Shown one piece after another: positions 16,273 to 25,376 of a stretch of DNA of 64,000 nt. Each line of letters opens with the position of its first letter. Positions within the stretch are counted from its first letter, which is position 1. Location of the stretch: contig JADJXL010000020.1 in NCBI GenBank assembly GCA_016715885.1, positions 372,001-436,000 on the forward strand. The letters run 5' to 3'. The position numbers and the translations under genes were made by a program. This DNA is from Polyangiaceae bacterium (GTDB lineage Bacteria > Myxococcota_A > Polyangia > Polyangiales > Polyangiaceae). The notes under the pieces were generated by a model. The model saw only the letters and a program-made list of their open reading frames with translations, was not told the origin of the DNA and searched no databases.

Positions 16273-19200
16273 TCAAACCCGACGCATTTCGGGGTGTTTG
16301 GCCAGCAAATGGTCGAGCCACGCATTGGATAGTTTTTCCTGCGCGCTGTTGGCTCGAAGCCGCGCCGCAAGATTGCGGAAATCCACGGAATCGATGGGTT
16401 GGTCCTGGTTGAAACACGTAAAGACGAATTGCTCTTTGCCCGTCGCCGGATCCACCCAGCGCTGCAAACACTGTGCGCAGACCTCTTTCATCATGCATTG
16501 CATCGGCGAGTTGATGCTCGCAATGGCCAGGTGCTTCGGATTCAAATGCGGCGCCAATACCCCGTGTCGAGCTTCTCGGACGGCATTCATCATGCGATCC
16601 GATCCAATCGCGATGATGCGGCTCACCTCGGCAAGCTTGAACATCTCGCCCCCAATCCGCCCCTCGGCATACGCGATCATCGCTTGCACGATGTTGCCGC
16701 GGAAATGCCGATCCACGTCGCGATGCGGCTCGATCGGTTCCCCAGCGTCGGTGCAATACACGACTTGATCCGTCGCGGCTTCGATCTCTTCACGCTTGAA
16801 GACATCGACACCATTTCGATAACCCGCAAAGTAAACGACCTTGTCGCCTCGAGCTTTGAGCGCTTTGGCGATGGAGAAAAGCACCGCATTGCCCAGCCCT
16901 CCGCCTGCGAGCAACACGGTTTCTCCCGACGGAATCTCCGTCGGTGAACCCGTCGGTCCCATCACCACGACGCGTTCACCTTCGCGCAAAGACGACAAAA
17001 GACGCGACGATACGCCCATTTCGAGCGCAATCAGCGACAAGAGGCCCTTTTCCTTGTCGACCCATGCGCCCGTGAGCGCAATGCCCTCCATCGCGAGACG
17101 CGTGCCGTCAATGACACGCGACGACGTCTCGTAGTTCTGCAATCGGTAAAACTGCCCCGGTTCGAATCGACGAGCAGCCGCTGGTGCGCGCACGACAACG
17201 TCCACAATCGTCGGCGTGAGCCGATCGACACGCACGACCACCGCGTCGAATTCGTCATCGAGCTTCGCGAAAAGCGCCCGCGCCTTCGCATCCCGCTCCG
17301 CTTGCGGCGTTTCTGCAAGATGCGCGATGTCCCGCGCAAACAGCGCCGTGACGTGCGGATACGCATCCTTCGCACTCGCCATCGCTTTGACGACGCTCCC
17401 CGCGTAATGCGGATGGTTGTCACCGTAAAAACTCACGGCGTGCCGCCCATCGTTGAAGCTCGTGAAGAAACCATCCCGCGCATTCGCCACGGGCTCCACG
17501 ACGAGTTTGCCCTCGACATCGATCGTCGCCTTGTGCGGCAGAAAGTATTGACGCCGTTTGTCGTACGCGAACACGCCCGGGTTTTCTTTTTCGTACATCA
17601 CGTTCGGACTCGTTCCCGCCGCAACGCACACCGCTCGCGCAGGCAGCTCGACCATCTCACCCGTGGCCGACCACGTTCCTTTGTCGTCCAACCGTTGGCG
17701 CTCGAAGATCATGGCGCGCACGTGCCCGCGTTCGTCGAGCACCGCTTCGATCGGCGCCATGTTCTCGATGTAACGCACGCCTTCTTCGAGCGACTTTTCA
17801 ACCTCTTCGTGATTCAGCCTGTACGCCGGCGAATCGAGCACCCGCTTGCGATACGCGATCGATACACCACCCCACGCATCGATGAGCTTTTGCAAATTCG
17901 GCGCACGCCCCTCGCGCTTCGCACGTTCGCGCTCTTCGCGGACTTCCGCTGCATGCGCACGTTGTTCCGTGATGAACTCACGCTCTTCCTCGTCGAACAT
18001 CGCCATCACGGAAGCTTCACCGCGTTCGGCGATCAACGTTGCGAGCCGCTCGTCGGTCTTCTCGACCTGCACGATGTAGTACGCGATGAGCTCGGTTGCC
18101 GTATCGATCGCGGTCAAACCTCCGCCGATCACGATCGCGGGCAAACGCACCTGAAGGTTTGCCATGGCCGAACGCTTGTAAGCACCCGTCAACTGCAAAC
18201 CCATGAGAAAATCACTCGCCTTGCGAATCCCGCGAGCAACGTTGTTCTTCAGCGGAATCAGCGTCGGACGCCCAGCGCCAGCAGCTATCGCCACGTGGTC
18301 GAAGCCGAGCTTGAAAGCGTCCTCGAGATCGATCGTCCCGCCAAACCTCACGCCACCGTACGCGCGGAAATGACGATGTCGCGCGAGCGTCACGTACAGG
18401 GCCGTGAGGAAGTTCTTGTCCCAACGAACCGTGATGCCGTATTCGCTCACGCCGCCAAACCCGAGCAAAATGCGCTCGTCGAGCTCGGTATAGAGCTTCT
18501 CGAAGTTACGCACGGGGCGCGGAGGCGTGTCGAACGAACCCGTGAGCTCGACCGGAAGCGGCTCGATCTTGAGCCCGTCGACCGCCGCAACGGCAAACCC
18601 TTCGAGGCACAAGTGATGCGCCAGGGTGTACCCGGCGGGCCCGAGGCCCACGACGAGCACGTTGCGCCCGATGTAGGGGCGGGGATGCGGACGATCGATG
18701 TTGAGCGGATTCCAGCGCGCGAGCAGCCCGTAGATCTCGAATCCCCACGGGAGCGCGAGCACATCGGTGAGCACACTCGTTTCGACGTGAGGAATGTTGA
18801 CCGGCTGCTGCTTCTGATAGACGCACGCCTTCATGCAGTCGTTGCAGATGCGGTGACCCGTGCCGGGAAGCATGGGATTGTCGATACAAACCAGCGCGAG
18901 CGACGCGATCGAATCGCCTTCGCGGCGCATGATGTGCATCTCGCTGATCTTTTCACCGAGCGGGCAACCATCGAGGTTCACGCCGAGCGGGTTCTTCTTG
19001 ATCGCACGGGTCTTATTGTCGCGTAGCCCCTTCGAGCACGAATCCTTGTCTCGATCGTGGCAATACAAGCAGTAGTCGACTTCGCGTTCGACTTCGACGG
19101 CACTCCCGCGCCTGTCTGTCAGGACGAACCCGTCACGATGGCGTCGCTCGTGTTCGTGACCGACGAACAACTCGGGGAGTTTTTCGTCGGCGCGACGCAA

Positions 19201-20052
19201 GCGCACGAGGTTCTGGTGCTCGATCGGAATCGGAGCCGTAAGCGACGCCCATTTGGCGGCAGGGTCGTGATGATCGGCCCGACGCGCAGCGAGCCATGCT
19301 TCGATCGCATCGAGTGCAAACGCGACGACGCCCGCGTCTTCTGCATCGGACGGCGCGCCTGCGGCCACTGCGATGACTTTCTCGGCCACGCCCGCGAGCA
19401 GCGGATCGCTCGCAAGAGATTCGCGCACCTGAGCCGCCAGAGCATGCAGTTCGGGTGTCCAAACGGCCCCACCAGCCTTTGCAGCTTTGCGCGCGACGAC
19501 GTCGACTTCGAGGAGCCGCAACGTTGCACTCGCAACCGCCAGCTCTTCCTCGAATGACCCACTTTCGATGCGGCTCGCCGGAGCCCCCATGGCCACGAGC
19601 GCTCGATGAGCTGCATGCGCCGCTTCGACCGCGGTACCCGTCCACGACTTGCCCGCGTTCGGTTTGAACACCCGCGCTTTCGCGAAATCCTTCTTGAAGG
19701 CCCAAAGAGGCGACCTCGTCGTTGCCGCTTCCCGAAGCGCCGTGACCTCACGCTCAACACCGAAAAGCCGAGCGACGAAGCGCGACAAGTGCGGCGCACC
19801 GGCAATAAGTGCTTCGGATACGGCTTCGGGCGTCATGCCTTCGCCGTGGCATGCGCGATAGGCGGAAAACCGAGCAAAACCGTCCGCATCTTCCGCTTCG
19901 AAGAACGAGAAAAATCGGTCGGTGAGGTCCGCAAGTCGTTGGGGATCAAAAAGATCCGCGTACGAAAACCCTGGTTCACCAAGGACGAGCTCGTCTGGGT
20001 TCGACGTGCCGCTGACCCAGGAAGAGAAGTCGACTTGAAGACCGTTTTGCAT
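16273..20052 (-). CDS. Single-chain Nfn-like flavoprotein (GltD-like plus PyrK-like)
   Basis: A 1259-residue oxidoreductase. Residues ~1-325 are an alanine-rich helical domain I do not recognise. A cysteine-rich region follows (YCLYCHDRDKDSCSKG, GCPLGEK, CNDCMKAC), suited to [4Fe-4S] clusters as in GltD. Next comes a FAD/NAD(P) disulfide-oxidoreductase pair (VVGLGPAGYTLA, VIGGGLTAID). The C-terminal ~270 residues are a ferredoxin-reductase/PyrK-like module ending in a cysteine motif (CMMKEVCAQC ... C) for [2Fe-2S]. Nfn enzymes carry these modules on two subunits. The ATG at 20052 is preferred because AAGGTGA lies seven bases before it; an ATG at 20130 lacks this. Probable role: NAD(P)H-dependent electron transfer, possibly bifurcating. 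Confidence 0.85.
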   Translation of the reverse strand: MQNGLQVDFSSWVSGTSNPDELVLGEPGFSYADLFDPQRLADLTDRFFSFFEAEDADGFARFSAYRACHGEGMTPEAVSEALIAGAPHLSRFVARLFGVEREVTALREAATTRSPLWAFKKDFAKARVFKPNAGKSWTGTAVEAAHAAHRALVAMGAPASRIESGSFEEELAVASATLRLLEVDVVARKAAKAGGAVWTPELHALAAQVRESLASDPLLAGVAEKVIAVAAGAPSDAEDAGVVAFALDAIEAWLAARRADHHDPAAKWASLTAPIPIEHQNLVRLRRADEKLPELFVGHEHERRHRDGFVLTDRRGSAVEVEREVDYCLYCHDRDKDSCSKGLRDNKTRAIKKNPLGVNLDGCPLGEKISEMHIMRREGDSIASLALVCIDNPMLPGTGHRICNDCMKACVYQKQQPVNIPHVETSVLTDVLALPWGFEIYGLLARWNPLNIDRPHPRPYIGRNVLVVGLGPAGYTLAHHLCLEGFAVAAVDGLKIEPLPVELTGSFDTPPRPVRNFEKLYTELDERILLGFGGVSEYGITVRWDKNFLTALYVTLARHRHFRAYGGVRFGGTIDLEDAFKLGFDHVAIAAGAGRPTLIPLKNNVARGIRKASDFLMGLQLTGAYKRSAMANLQVRLPAIVIGGGLTAIDTATELIAYYIVQVEKTDERLATLIAERGEASVMAMFDEEEREFITEQRAHAAEVREERERAKREGRAPNLQKLIDAWGGVSIAYRKRVLDSPAYRLNHEEVEKSLEEGVRYIENMAPIEAVLDERGHVRAMIFERQRLDDKGTWSATGEMVELPARAVCVAAGTSPNVMYEKENPGVFAYDKRRQYFLPHKATIDVEGKLVVEPVANARDGFFTSFNDGRHAVSFYGDNHPHYAGSVVKAMASAKDAYPHVTALFARDIAHLAETPQAERDAKARALFAKLDDEFDAVVVRVDRLTPTIVDVVVRAPAAARRFEPGQFYRLQNYETSSRVIDGTRLAMEGIALTGAWVDKEKGLLSLIALEMGVSSRLLSSLREGERVVVMGPTGSPTEIPSGETVLLAGGGLGNAVLFSIAKALKARGDKVVYFAGYRNGVDVFKREEIEAATDQVVYCTDAGEPIEPHRDVDRHFRGNIVQAMIAYAEGRIGGEMFKLAEVSRIIAIGSDRMMNAVREARHGVLAPHLNPKHLAIASINSPMQCMMKEVCAQCLQRWVDPATGKEQFVFTCFNQDQPIDSVDFRNLAARLRANSAQEKLSNAWLDHLLAKHPEMRRV

Positions 20053-20317
20053 GACGAACTCACCTTGGTACGAATCGACGAGGAGCGTTTGGACGTGGAG
20101 AATCCGGCGTTTGGGGACGATCGGAGGCATCCGCCGCCCGACGCGCGGGCGTCTCTATAGTCCGCAGGTCGGAAAACAGCCACTTGCAACGCGCTGCGCG
20201 TGTGCGCGGCGCATGCAGAGGGCAAGCAACATGTAATGCGCCGGATCCACTGGGTGCAAGCGCAGCATTTGCGGCCGTGCGCGGCGATCGCTCAAAAACG
20301 GAAAGCTGTACGGAGGA

Positions 20318-21655
20318 TCAGAAGCAGAGCCGCTCGATCGTGCGCGTAGACATCTTCCCAGCAACGACGTCGCGATCACGCATCAGCGCTTTGTGGAGCG
20401 GAATGTTCGTGCGAATGCCGCCGATGATGAACTCGTCGAGCGCGCAACGCATGCGCGCAATCGCCTCGTCACGCGTAGCGCCATGCGTGATGACCTTGGC
20501 AAGCAGCGGGTCATAGGCGTTGGGAACACGAATGCCCCCGTGCACGCCCGAGTCGACGCGCACATTGCGTCCACCGGGCGCGTGGTATTCGGTGATGAGG
20601 CCCGGCCAAGGCGCGAACGTGTGGGGATCCTCGGCGTTGATGCGACACTCGATGGCATGCCCGCGAAGCCCCAGCTCCCGACCGCTGGGATGATCGACGG
20701 CTTCACCAGCAGCGACGCGGATCTGACTCTCGACGAGATCGATGCCGGTGATCAACTCCGTCACGGGATGCTCGACTTGCAAGCGCGTGTTCATCTCCAT
20801 GAAGTAGAGATCGCCACGTTCATCCATCAAAAATTCGAGCGTACCTAGGGACGTGTAGCCGGTTTCTTCGAGCGCCTTTTGGCACATGTCGCCGAGCGCT
20901 CCGCGTTTGTCCGGAGTCATCACGGGGCTCGGCGCTTCTTCGACGATCTTTTGGTGACGTCGCTGAAGCGAACATTCGCGTTCGCCAAAAACGAGCACGC
21001 GGCCGGGTTTGACTCCTAAAACCTGCAGCTCGATGTGCCGAGGTTCTTCGATGAATTTTTCGAGGTAGATGTCCGGGTTCTTGAAGCCCGCCATCGCTTC
21101 GGAGGTGACGGTTTCGAATGCAGACGAGATCTCCGACGCGCTACGCACGATGCGGATGCCTCGCCCGCCGCCGCCTCCCGCAGCTTTGAGGATGATGGGG
21201 TAGCCGATGTCGGCAGCTTGAGCGGCAGCTTCGGCAGCGTCCTTGAGAACGCCCGTGCCCGGCAAGAGCGGCAGGCCGTGACGTCTGGCCGTTTCACGCG
21301 CCGATGCTTTGTCCCCCCACAATCTCATGGATTCAGGCGTTGGGCCGATGAACGTGAGCCCGCACCGTCGACACAGCTCGGCGAATTCTGCGTTTTCCGA
21401 AAGAAACCCGTACCCTGGATGGATCGAGTCTGCGCCGGTCATTTCGGCAGCGGCGATGATCTGCGGGATGTTCAGGTAGCTCTTGCGTGGATCCGCAGGC
21501 CCGATGCAAACGGCTTCGTCCGCGAAGCGAACGTGCAGCGCCGCCGAATCGACCTCCGAATGGATGGCGACCGTGGGAACACCGAGCGTGCGGCATGCGC
21601 GAATGATCCGCAGTGCGATCTCACCACGATTGGCGATGAGGATTTTGCCGAACAA
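20318..21655 (-). CDS. accC: Acetyl-CoA carboxylase, biotin carboxylase subunit
   Basis: A 445-residue biotin carboxylase, close to the usual length. It starts MFGKILIANRGEIALRI, has the ATP-grasp glycine loop GGGGGRGI, the FLMDERGDLYFMEMNTRLQVEH segment with metal-binding Glu/Asn and catalytic Arg, and GHAIECRINAEDP. It carboxylates biotin on BCCP using ATP and bicarbonate, the first half of malonyl-CoA synthesis. The accB gene lies 38 bp upstream on the same strand. Malonyl-CoA would feed the ketosynthase operon as well as primary fatty-acid synthesis. Confidence 0.96.
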   Translation of the reverse strand: MFGKILIANRGEIALRIIRACRTLGVPTVAIHSEVDSAALHVRFADEAVCIGPADPRKSYLNIPQIIAAAEMTGADSIHPGYGFLSENAEFAELCRRCGLTFIGPTPESMRLWGDKASARETARRHGLPLLPGTGVLKDAAEAAAQAADIGYPIILKAAGGGGGRGIRIVRSASEISSAFETVTSEAMAGFKNPDIYLEKFIEEPRHIELQVLGVKPGRVLVFGERECSLQRRHQKIVEEAPSPVMTPDKRGALGDMCQKALEETGYTSLGTLEFLMDERGDLYFMEMNTRLQVEHPVTELITGIDLVESQIRVAAGEAVDHPSGRELGLRGHAIECRINAEDPHTFAPWPGLITEYHAPGGRNVRVDSGVHGGIRVPNAYDPLLAKVITHGATRDEAIARMRCALDEFIIGGIRTNIPLHKALMRDRDVVAGKMSTRTIERLCF

Positions 21656-21693
21656 GGGCCTGGGCCTCCGCTAGCTGCGCCACGCGCGTGAAA

Positions 21694-22137
<444 letters not shown>

Positions 22138-22274
22138 GCGCAAGATGGCTCGATGATCGACGACCGCGAGAGCGTGTCGCGCGGTCTCGGAAAGCGAGTG
22201 GACTTCTAGCGGAAGAACGAGAAAAGGAAAGTGCGTTGTGGCGCGTCACGCGTTACGCGCGCAGCGGCGCTCGA

Positions 22275-22736
22275 CTACGCAGATCGATGTTCGAGGTGGT
22301 AGAGCAGGCCGAGAAGTCCGAGCACGTACGATGCAGGGCCGAAGCCACTGATGGATCCAACGCACGCACCAGCGGTGATCGAGTGATGGCGAAACGATTC
22401 GCGCGCGGCGATGTTCGTGAGATGCACCTCGATGACGGGAATGCCGCTGGCGCGGATCGCATCGTGAAGTGCAACGGAGGTGTGTGAATAGCCTGCTGGA
22501 TTGATCACGACACCCACGAAGCCTTCATCCGCTGCGCGACCAACGCGCGTGATGAGCTCGCCTTCGTGGTTGGATTGCATGAACTCGACATCGACGCCTT
22601 CGCTGGCTGCGACGGCTCGTACGGCTTCTTCGATGTCTGCGAGAGTCGTTGTGCCGTAGATGGTTGTTTCGCGTTTTCCGAGCCTGTCGAGGTTGGGTCC
22701 GGAAACGACGAGGACGCGTCTGAGGGCGGCTGTCAG
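22275..22736 (-). CDS. aroQ: Type II 3-dehydroquinate dehydratase, apparent CTG start
   Basis: A 153-residue type II dehydroquinase of the shikimate pathway, converting 3-dehydroquinate to 3-dehydroshikimate. Reading from 22736 gives SGPNLDRLGKRE, the Tyr/Arg lid region (RETTIYGTTTL), QSNHEGELI, NPAGYSHTSVALHDAI and the catalytic-His segment VIEVHLTN, i.e. full family length. No ATG, GTG or TTG precedes the conserved N terminus in frame. The only start that fits is CTG at 22734-22736, which overlaps the roadblock gene stop as CTGA and has AAGGAG five bases upstream. Starting at the first ATG (22580) would delete the active-site lid. Confidence 0.9.
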   Translation of the reverse strand: MTAALRRVLVVSGPNLDRLGKRETTIYGTTTLADIEEAVRAVAASEGVDVEFMQSNHEGELITRVGRAADEGFVGVVINPAGYSHTSVALHDAIRASGIPVIEVHLTNIAARESFRHHSITAGACVGSISGFGPASYVLGLLGLLYHLEHRSA

Positions 22737-23092
22737 GTGAGCTCCTTGAGCAGCAGTGGTGCGCGTGTTCGGAGCATGTATCGCGCTTTGCCGAGGTTGC
22801 CGTCCGGCCGAAGGGAGAAGGCGATGAAGTAGTTGTTGCCGAGTACGCGGATGAGGGTCGTGACCTTGGCGGCCTGGATCGCGACTTCGGCCGCATCACC
22901 TGCTTCGAGCATCTGCGCAGCTCGCTGGATGGACTTGAGCACGACGCTGAACTCGGCGCCGATGATGTTGATGTCGAACGGGGCGTCCGACTTCGAGTAG
23001 CTATCGACGGTAATGCCCTCGAAGTCCATGAGGAGGCTAGCAATGCCCCCCTCGGTCCCGTCGACGACCTCCTTGAGGACGGTTTGGAACAT
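22733..23092 (-). CDS. Roadblock/LC7-domain protein (MglB-like)
   Basis: A 119-residue single-domain protein starting MFQTVLKEVVDGTEGGIASLLMD and ending RAPLLLKELT. The roadblock/LC7 fold is shared with MglB, the GTPase-activating partner of the Ras-like polarity protein MglA in myxobacteria, but no mglA is next to this gene, so the partner is unknown. The ATG matches the usual family start; no clear ribosome site is seen. A longer in-frame extension to 23350 has atypical composition. It is translationally coupled to aroQ (CTGA). Confidence 0.85.
   Translation of the reverse strand: MFQTVLKEVVDGTEGGIASLLMDFEGITVDSYSKSDAPFDINIIGAEFSVVLKSIQRAAQMLEAGDAAEVAIQAAKVTTLIRVLGNNYFIAFSLRPDGNLGKARYMLRTRAPLLLKELT
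22742..22747 (-). promoter_or_regulatory. Ribosome binding site for the CTG-started aroQ
   Basis: AAGGAG on the reverse strand, inside the last codons of the roadblock gene and five bases before the CTG. It decides the aroQ start and implies termination-reinitiation coupling. Confidence 0.65.
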
Positions 23093-23468
23093 AAAGGGAG
23101 ACGTTAGCGAACCCAGAGCGAAGGGGAAAGATAAAGGCAAGAACAGTGGCTGAGCGGCTCGAAAGACCGGGATTTGTCCGTGCGGGACGATGCGCAAACC
23201 GAGTCGAGTTCCTCGATGTTCTTTTGTCTCTTGCATCCCGAGGGCATCCGAGCGATTCCCGCACCTACGGGCCCGCATAAGCCACGCTTGACCCTCGTCC
23301 CCGCAAGCGGCTAACGTGCGACGCGACAGGATGGTGACGACTCGCGGCATTCCGTGAAGGAGATCGTCGACGCTTCCACGTCGGTAAGGACTTCGCGGTT
23401 ACGGCTTCGGGCTGTGATCATGCCGTTATCCACGCGTACCCGAAACCGACAAGGACGGCCTAACCACA
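23093..23468. other. Intergenic divergent region, 376 bp
   Basis: Lies between the reverse roadblock-aroQ-acc genes and the forward aconitase-like gene, so it should hold promoters for both directions. A TTGACC at about 23288 with a weak CTAACG 17 bp later is the only hexamer pair I noticed. I see no convincing gene, repeat or hairpin. Confidence 0.4.
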
Positions 23469-25322
23469 ATGCGTGCACGAGCTGGGGATCCTCCCCGCAC
23501 GATGCCTCAAAAAATCCTCGCAGGTCGCGCCACCGATCCGCAGCTCCGAGGGGATCTCGTTCAGGTCAAGGTCGACCAGATCATCCTGTCCCGAAGCCCC
23601 GGACGAACCCTGGCTGAAGCCCTTGCGCTCGGCATGAAGAAAACGCCTGTCGAGCTGGCGGTGGCCTACGAGGGCACGTGCGTCACCGACGCGCGATCGC
23701 TTGCCGAAATCGCCGACGGAGCACCTCGCGCAGTGCTGCCCGAGTTTCCCGCACACAACGTGCCCATCGCACGCGGCGGCATCGGGTTCCCCGCGCCCGT
23801 GCACCTCGAACGATTCGCCGCTCCTGCCAGGTTTGCCCTGACAGACGACATGCGCCTCGCACCCGTGGGAGGCATCGGCATGTTCGCCATGGTGGTTTCT
23901 CCTGCCCAACTCGGGCAAGCCCTCGCCACGGGATCCGTGTGGGTCAGGCCTCCACGCAGCGTACAAGTCCACCTGTCGGGTCGCGTGCGTCCGTTCGTGT
24001 GCGCGCGCGATGTCGCCCTGGAACTGCTCAGGCGCGGCCTCGACGAGATCGTCCGGCGCATCGAAGCCGAACATCACGCGCCCGTCGTGCTGGAATTCGC
24101 GGGCCCGAGCGCACGCCTCATCTCGGTATCGGATCGCGCCGTGTTTTGCGGCATCGCTCCTCAAGTCGGTGCGGCCGCGGCGCTGTTCGTCAGCGACGAA
24201 AAAACGGAAGTGTTCCTCCGCGATCAGCGCCGATCCAAAGCGCACCGAGCGCTCGTTCCTGATCCCGGCGCCCCGTGTGAAGAAGTCATCTCCATCGATC
24301 TCGCTACCGTAGACCCGCTCCTCATGGACGAGACGGGCACCGTTCGTCCCGTGCGCGATCTCGCGGGCAAACCCGTTGCGCAAGTGGTCCTCGGTGGTGA
24401 TTCCGGGGTCACGCTGCGCGACATGCTCGCTGCAGCGATGCTCCTGAAGTCCAAGCGCGTGCCTCCGCGGCTGGATCTAATCGTTGCGCCTCCATCACGA
24501 CAGGTTCTCGAAGTGCTCGCGCAATCGGGATCTCTCGTCGATCTCATCGCAACGGGAGCGCGCATCATCGAGCCGGATCGACGCATCACGCACGGTGATC
24601 TCTACCCGCCTCCTCCAGGTGGTTTGTCTTTGCGTACGGCAGATCCCGCGCCGCGCATCTCGGGCTCGCCTCCGTTCGTCGTCGCATCTGCAGAAACGCT
24701 CGCGTACGCCGTCGCCACGGGAGCCGTCGGTGATCCGCGCTCATTCAAGCGCCCGGTTCGCGTCACGGTACCGCGCGCGCTTCCGACAGATGATGTGCTC
24801 GTGCTTCGCGACAAGAAGGGGGAGGGGACGGTTTCTGGAAAAGCGCCCGCGCTTGCGCCAATCGCAGCGTGGAAAGGCGCCGCCACGCTCGACGTGGTCA
24901 AAGGCATCCGCCACGCGCCGGCCTTGGTTGCCGTGGGCCAAAACGCTTCGACGGCAGCGCCGCCTTCAGCAGGCATCGCGCTCGTTCTGCAATCGGTGGA
25001 CGAAGTGCGAGCGGCCGCAGAAGCGATGATCGAGCTCGCGAACCTGCGCGCTGTCATCGCGCCGCTCATCCCGAGCGGCATCGTCACGATCTTCGCCAGC
25101 GAAGGCATCGCAGCGCTCGGCGCCGACGCATCGACGATCGAAGCGCTCGCCAAGGAAAAAACGCTCACGCTGCCCGAACCTGCGCAGTGGTCGAACAAGG
25201 TTCGAGCAACCGTTGGTGAACAAACGATCGACTTGGCCTGGCTCGCGATCGGTACCGAGCGCACGTGGACGCACGCGGGAACCTCGAGACCGGCGCCGTC
25301 TGGAAAAGGTTCGAAGGCGTAG
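23469..25322 (+). CDS. Aconitase/LeuC-fold protein lacking active-site residues
   Basis: A 617-residue protein following the bacterial aconitase layout: VQVHLSGRVRPFVCARDVALELL (~165-188), CGIAPQVGAAAALF (~227), the segment LGGDSGVTLRDMLAAA (308-323), PSRQVLEVLAQSG, an IEPD stretch (~367-370), and a C-terminal swivel-like domain (~430-600). In true enzymes the 308 segment reads GSCTN and the later one EPGCxxC, together supplying three [4Fe-4S] ligands; all three cysteines are absent. The swivel GSSREHA motif is also missing. The fold is therefore probably kept without catalysis, suggesting a regulatory or binding role. An alternative start at 23502 (MPQKILAGRA) matches family N termini. Confidence 0.8.
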   Translation: MRARAGDPPRTMPQKILAGRATDPQLRGDLVQVKVDQIILSRSPGRTLAEALALGMKKTPVELAVAYEGTCVTDARSLAEIADGAPRAVLPEFPAHNVPIARGGIGFPAPVHLERFAAPARFALTDDMRLAPVGGIGMFAMVVSPAQLGQALATGSVWVRPPRSVQVHLSGRVRPFVCARDVALELLRRGLDEIVRRIEAEHHAPVVLEFAGPSARLISVSDRAVFCGIAPQVGAAAALFVSDEKTEVFLRDQRRSKAHRALVPDPGAPCEEVISIDLATVDPLLMDETGTVRPVRDLAGKPVAQVVLGGDSGVTLRDMLAAAMLLKSKRVPPRLDLIVAPPSRQVLEVLAQSGSLVDLIATGARIIEPDRRITHGDLYPPPPGGLSLRTADPAPRISGSPPFVVASAETLAYAVATGAVGDPRSFKRPVRVTVPRALPTDDVLVLRDKKGEGTVSGKAPALAPIAAWKGAATLDVVKGIRHAPALVAVGQNASTAAPPSAGIALVLQSVDEVRAAAEAMIELANLRAVIAPLIPSGIVTIFASEGIAALGADASTIEALAKEKTLTLPEPAQWSNKVRATVGEQTIDLAWLAIGTERTWTHAGTSRPAPSGKGSKA

Positions 25323-25330
25323 GGTCTCAT

Positions 25331-25363
25331 CCCCCAGCCCCCTCTCCCTGAACGGAGAGGGGG
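25331..25363. terminator. Hairpin repeat between convergent genes
   Basis: A ten-base stem, CCCCCTCTCC (25338-25347) and GGAGAGGGGG (25354-25363), with a six-base loop, between the convergent aconitase-like and DUF4139 genes. There is no T-tract. A near-identical element lies at 29569-29594, so this is an interspersed repeat that may also act as a bidirectional terminator. Confidence 0.6.
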
Positions 25364-25376
25364 AGGAGGCGCGCCG

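Noticed and set aside
17302..19026. Forward frame of 574 codons opposite the Nfn-like gene
   Set aside because: Antisense to a well-supported flavoprotein with motif-level matches; its translation has no recognisable domain.
20053..20130. Upstream extension of the Nfn-like protein to an ATG at 20130
   Set aside because: The ATG at 20052 has a well-placed AAGGTGA site; the extra 26 residues add no domain.
23093..23350. 86-residue extension of the roadblock protein
   Set aside because: Arg-rich and unlike the family, whose N terminus is normally the MFQTVLKE segment.
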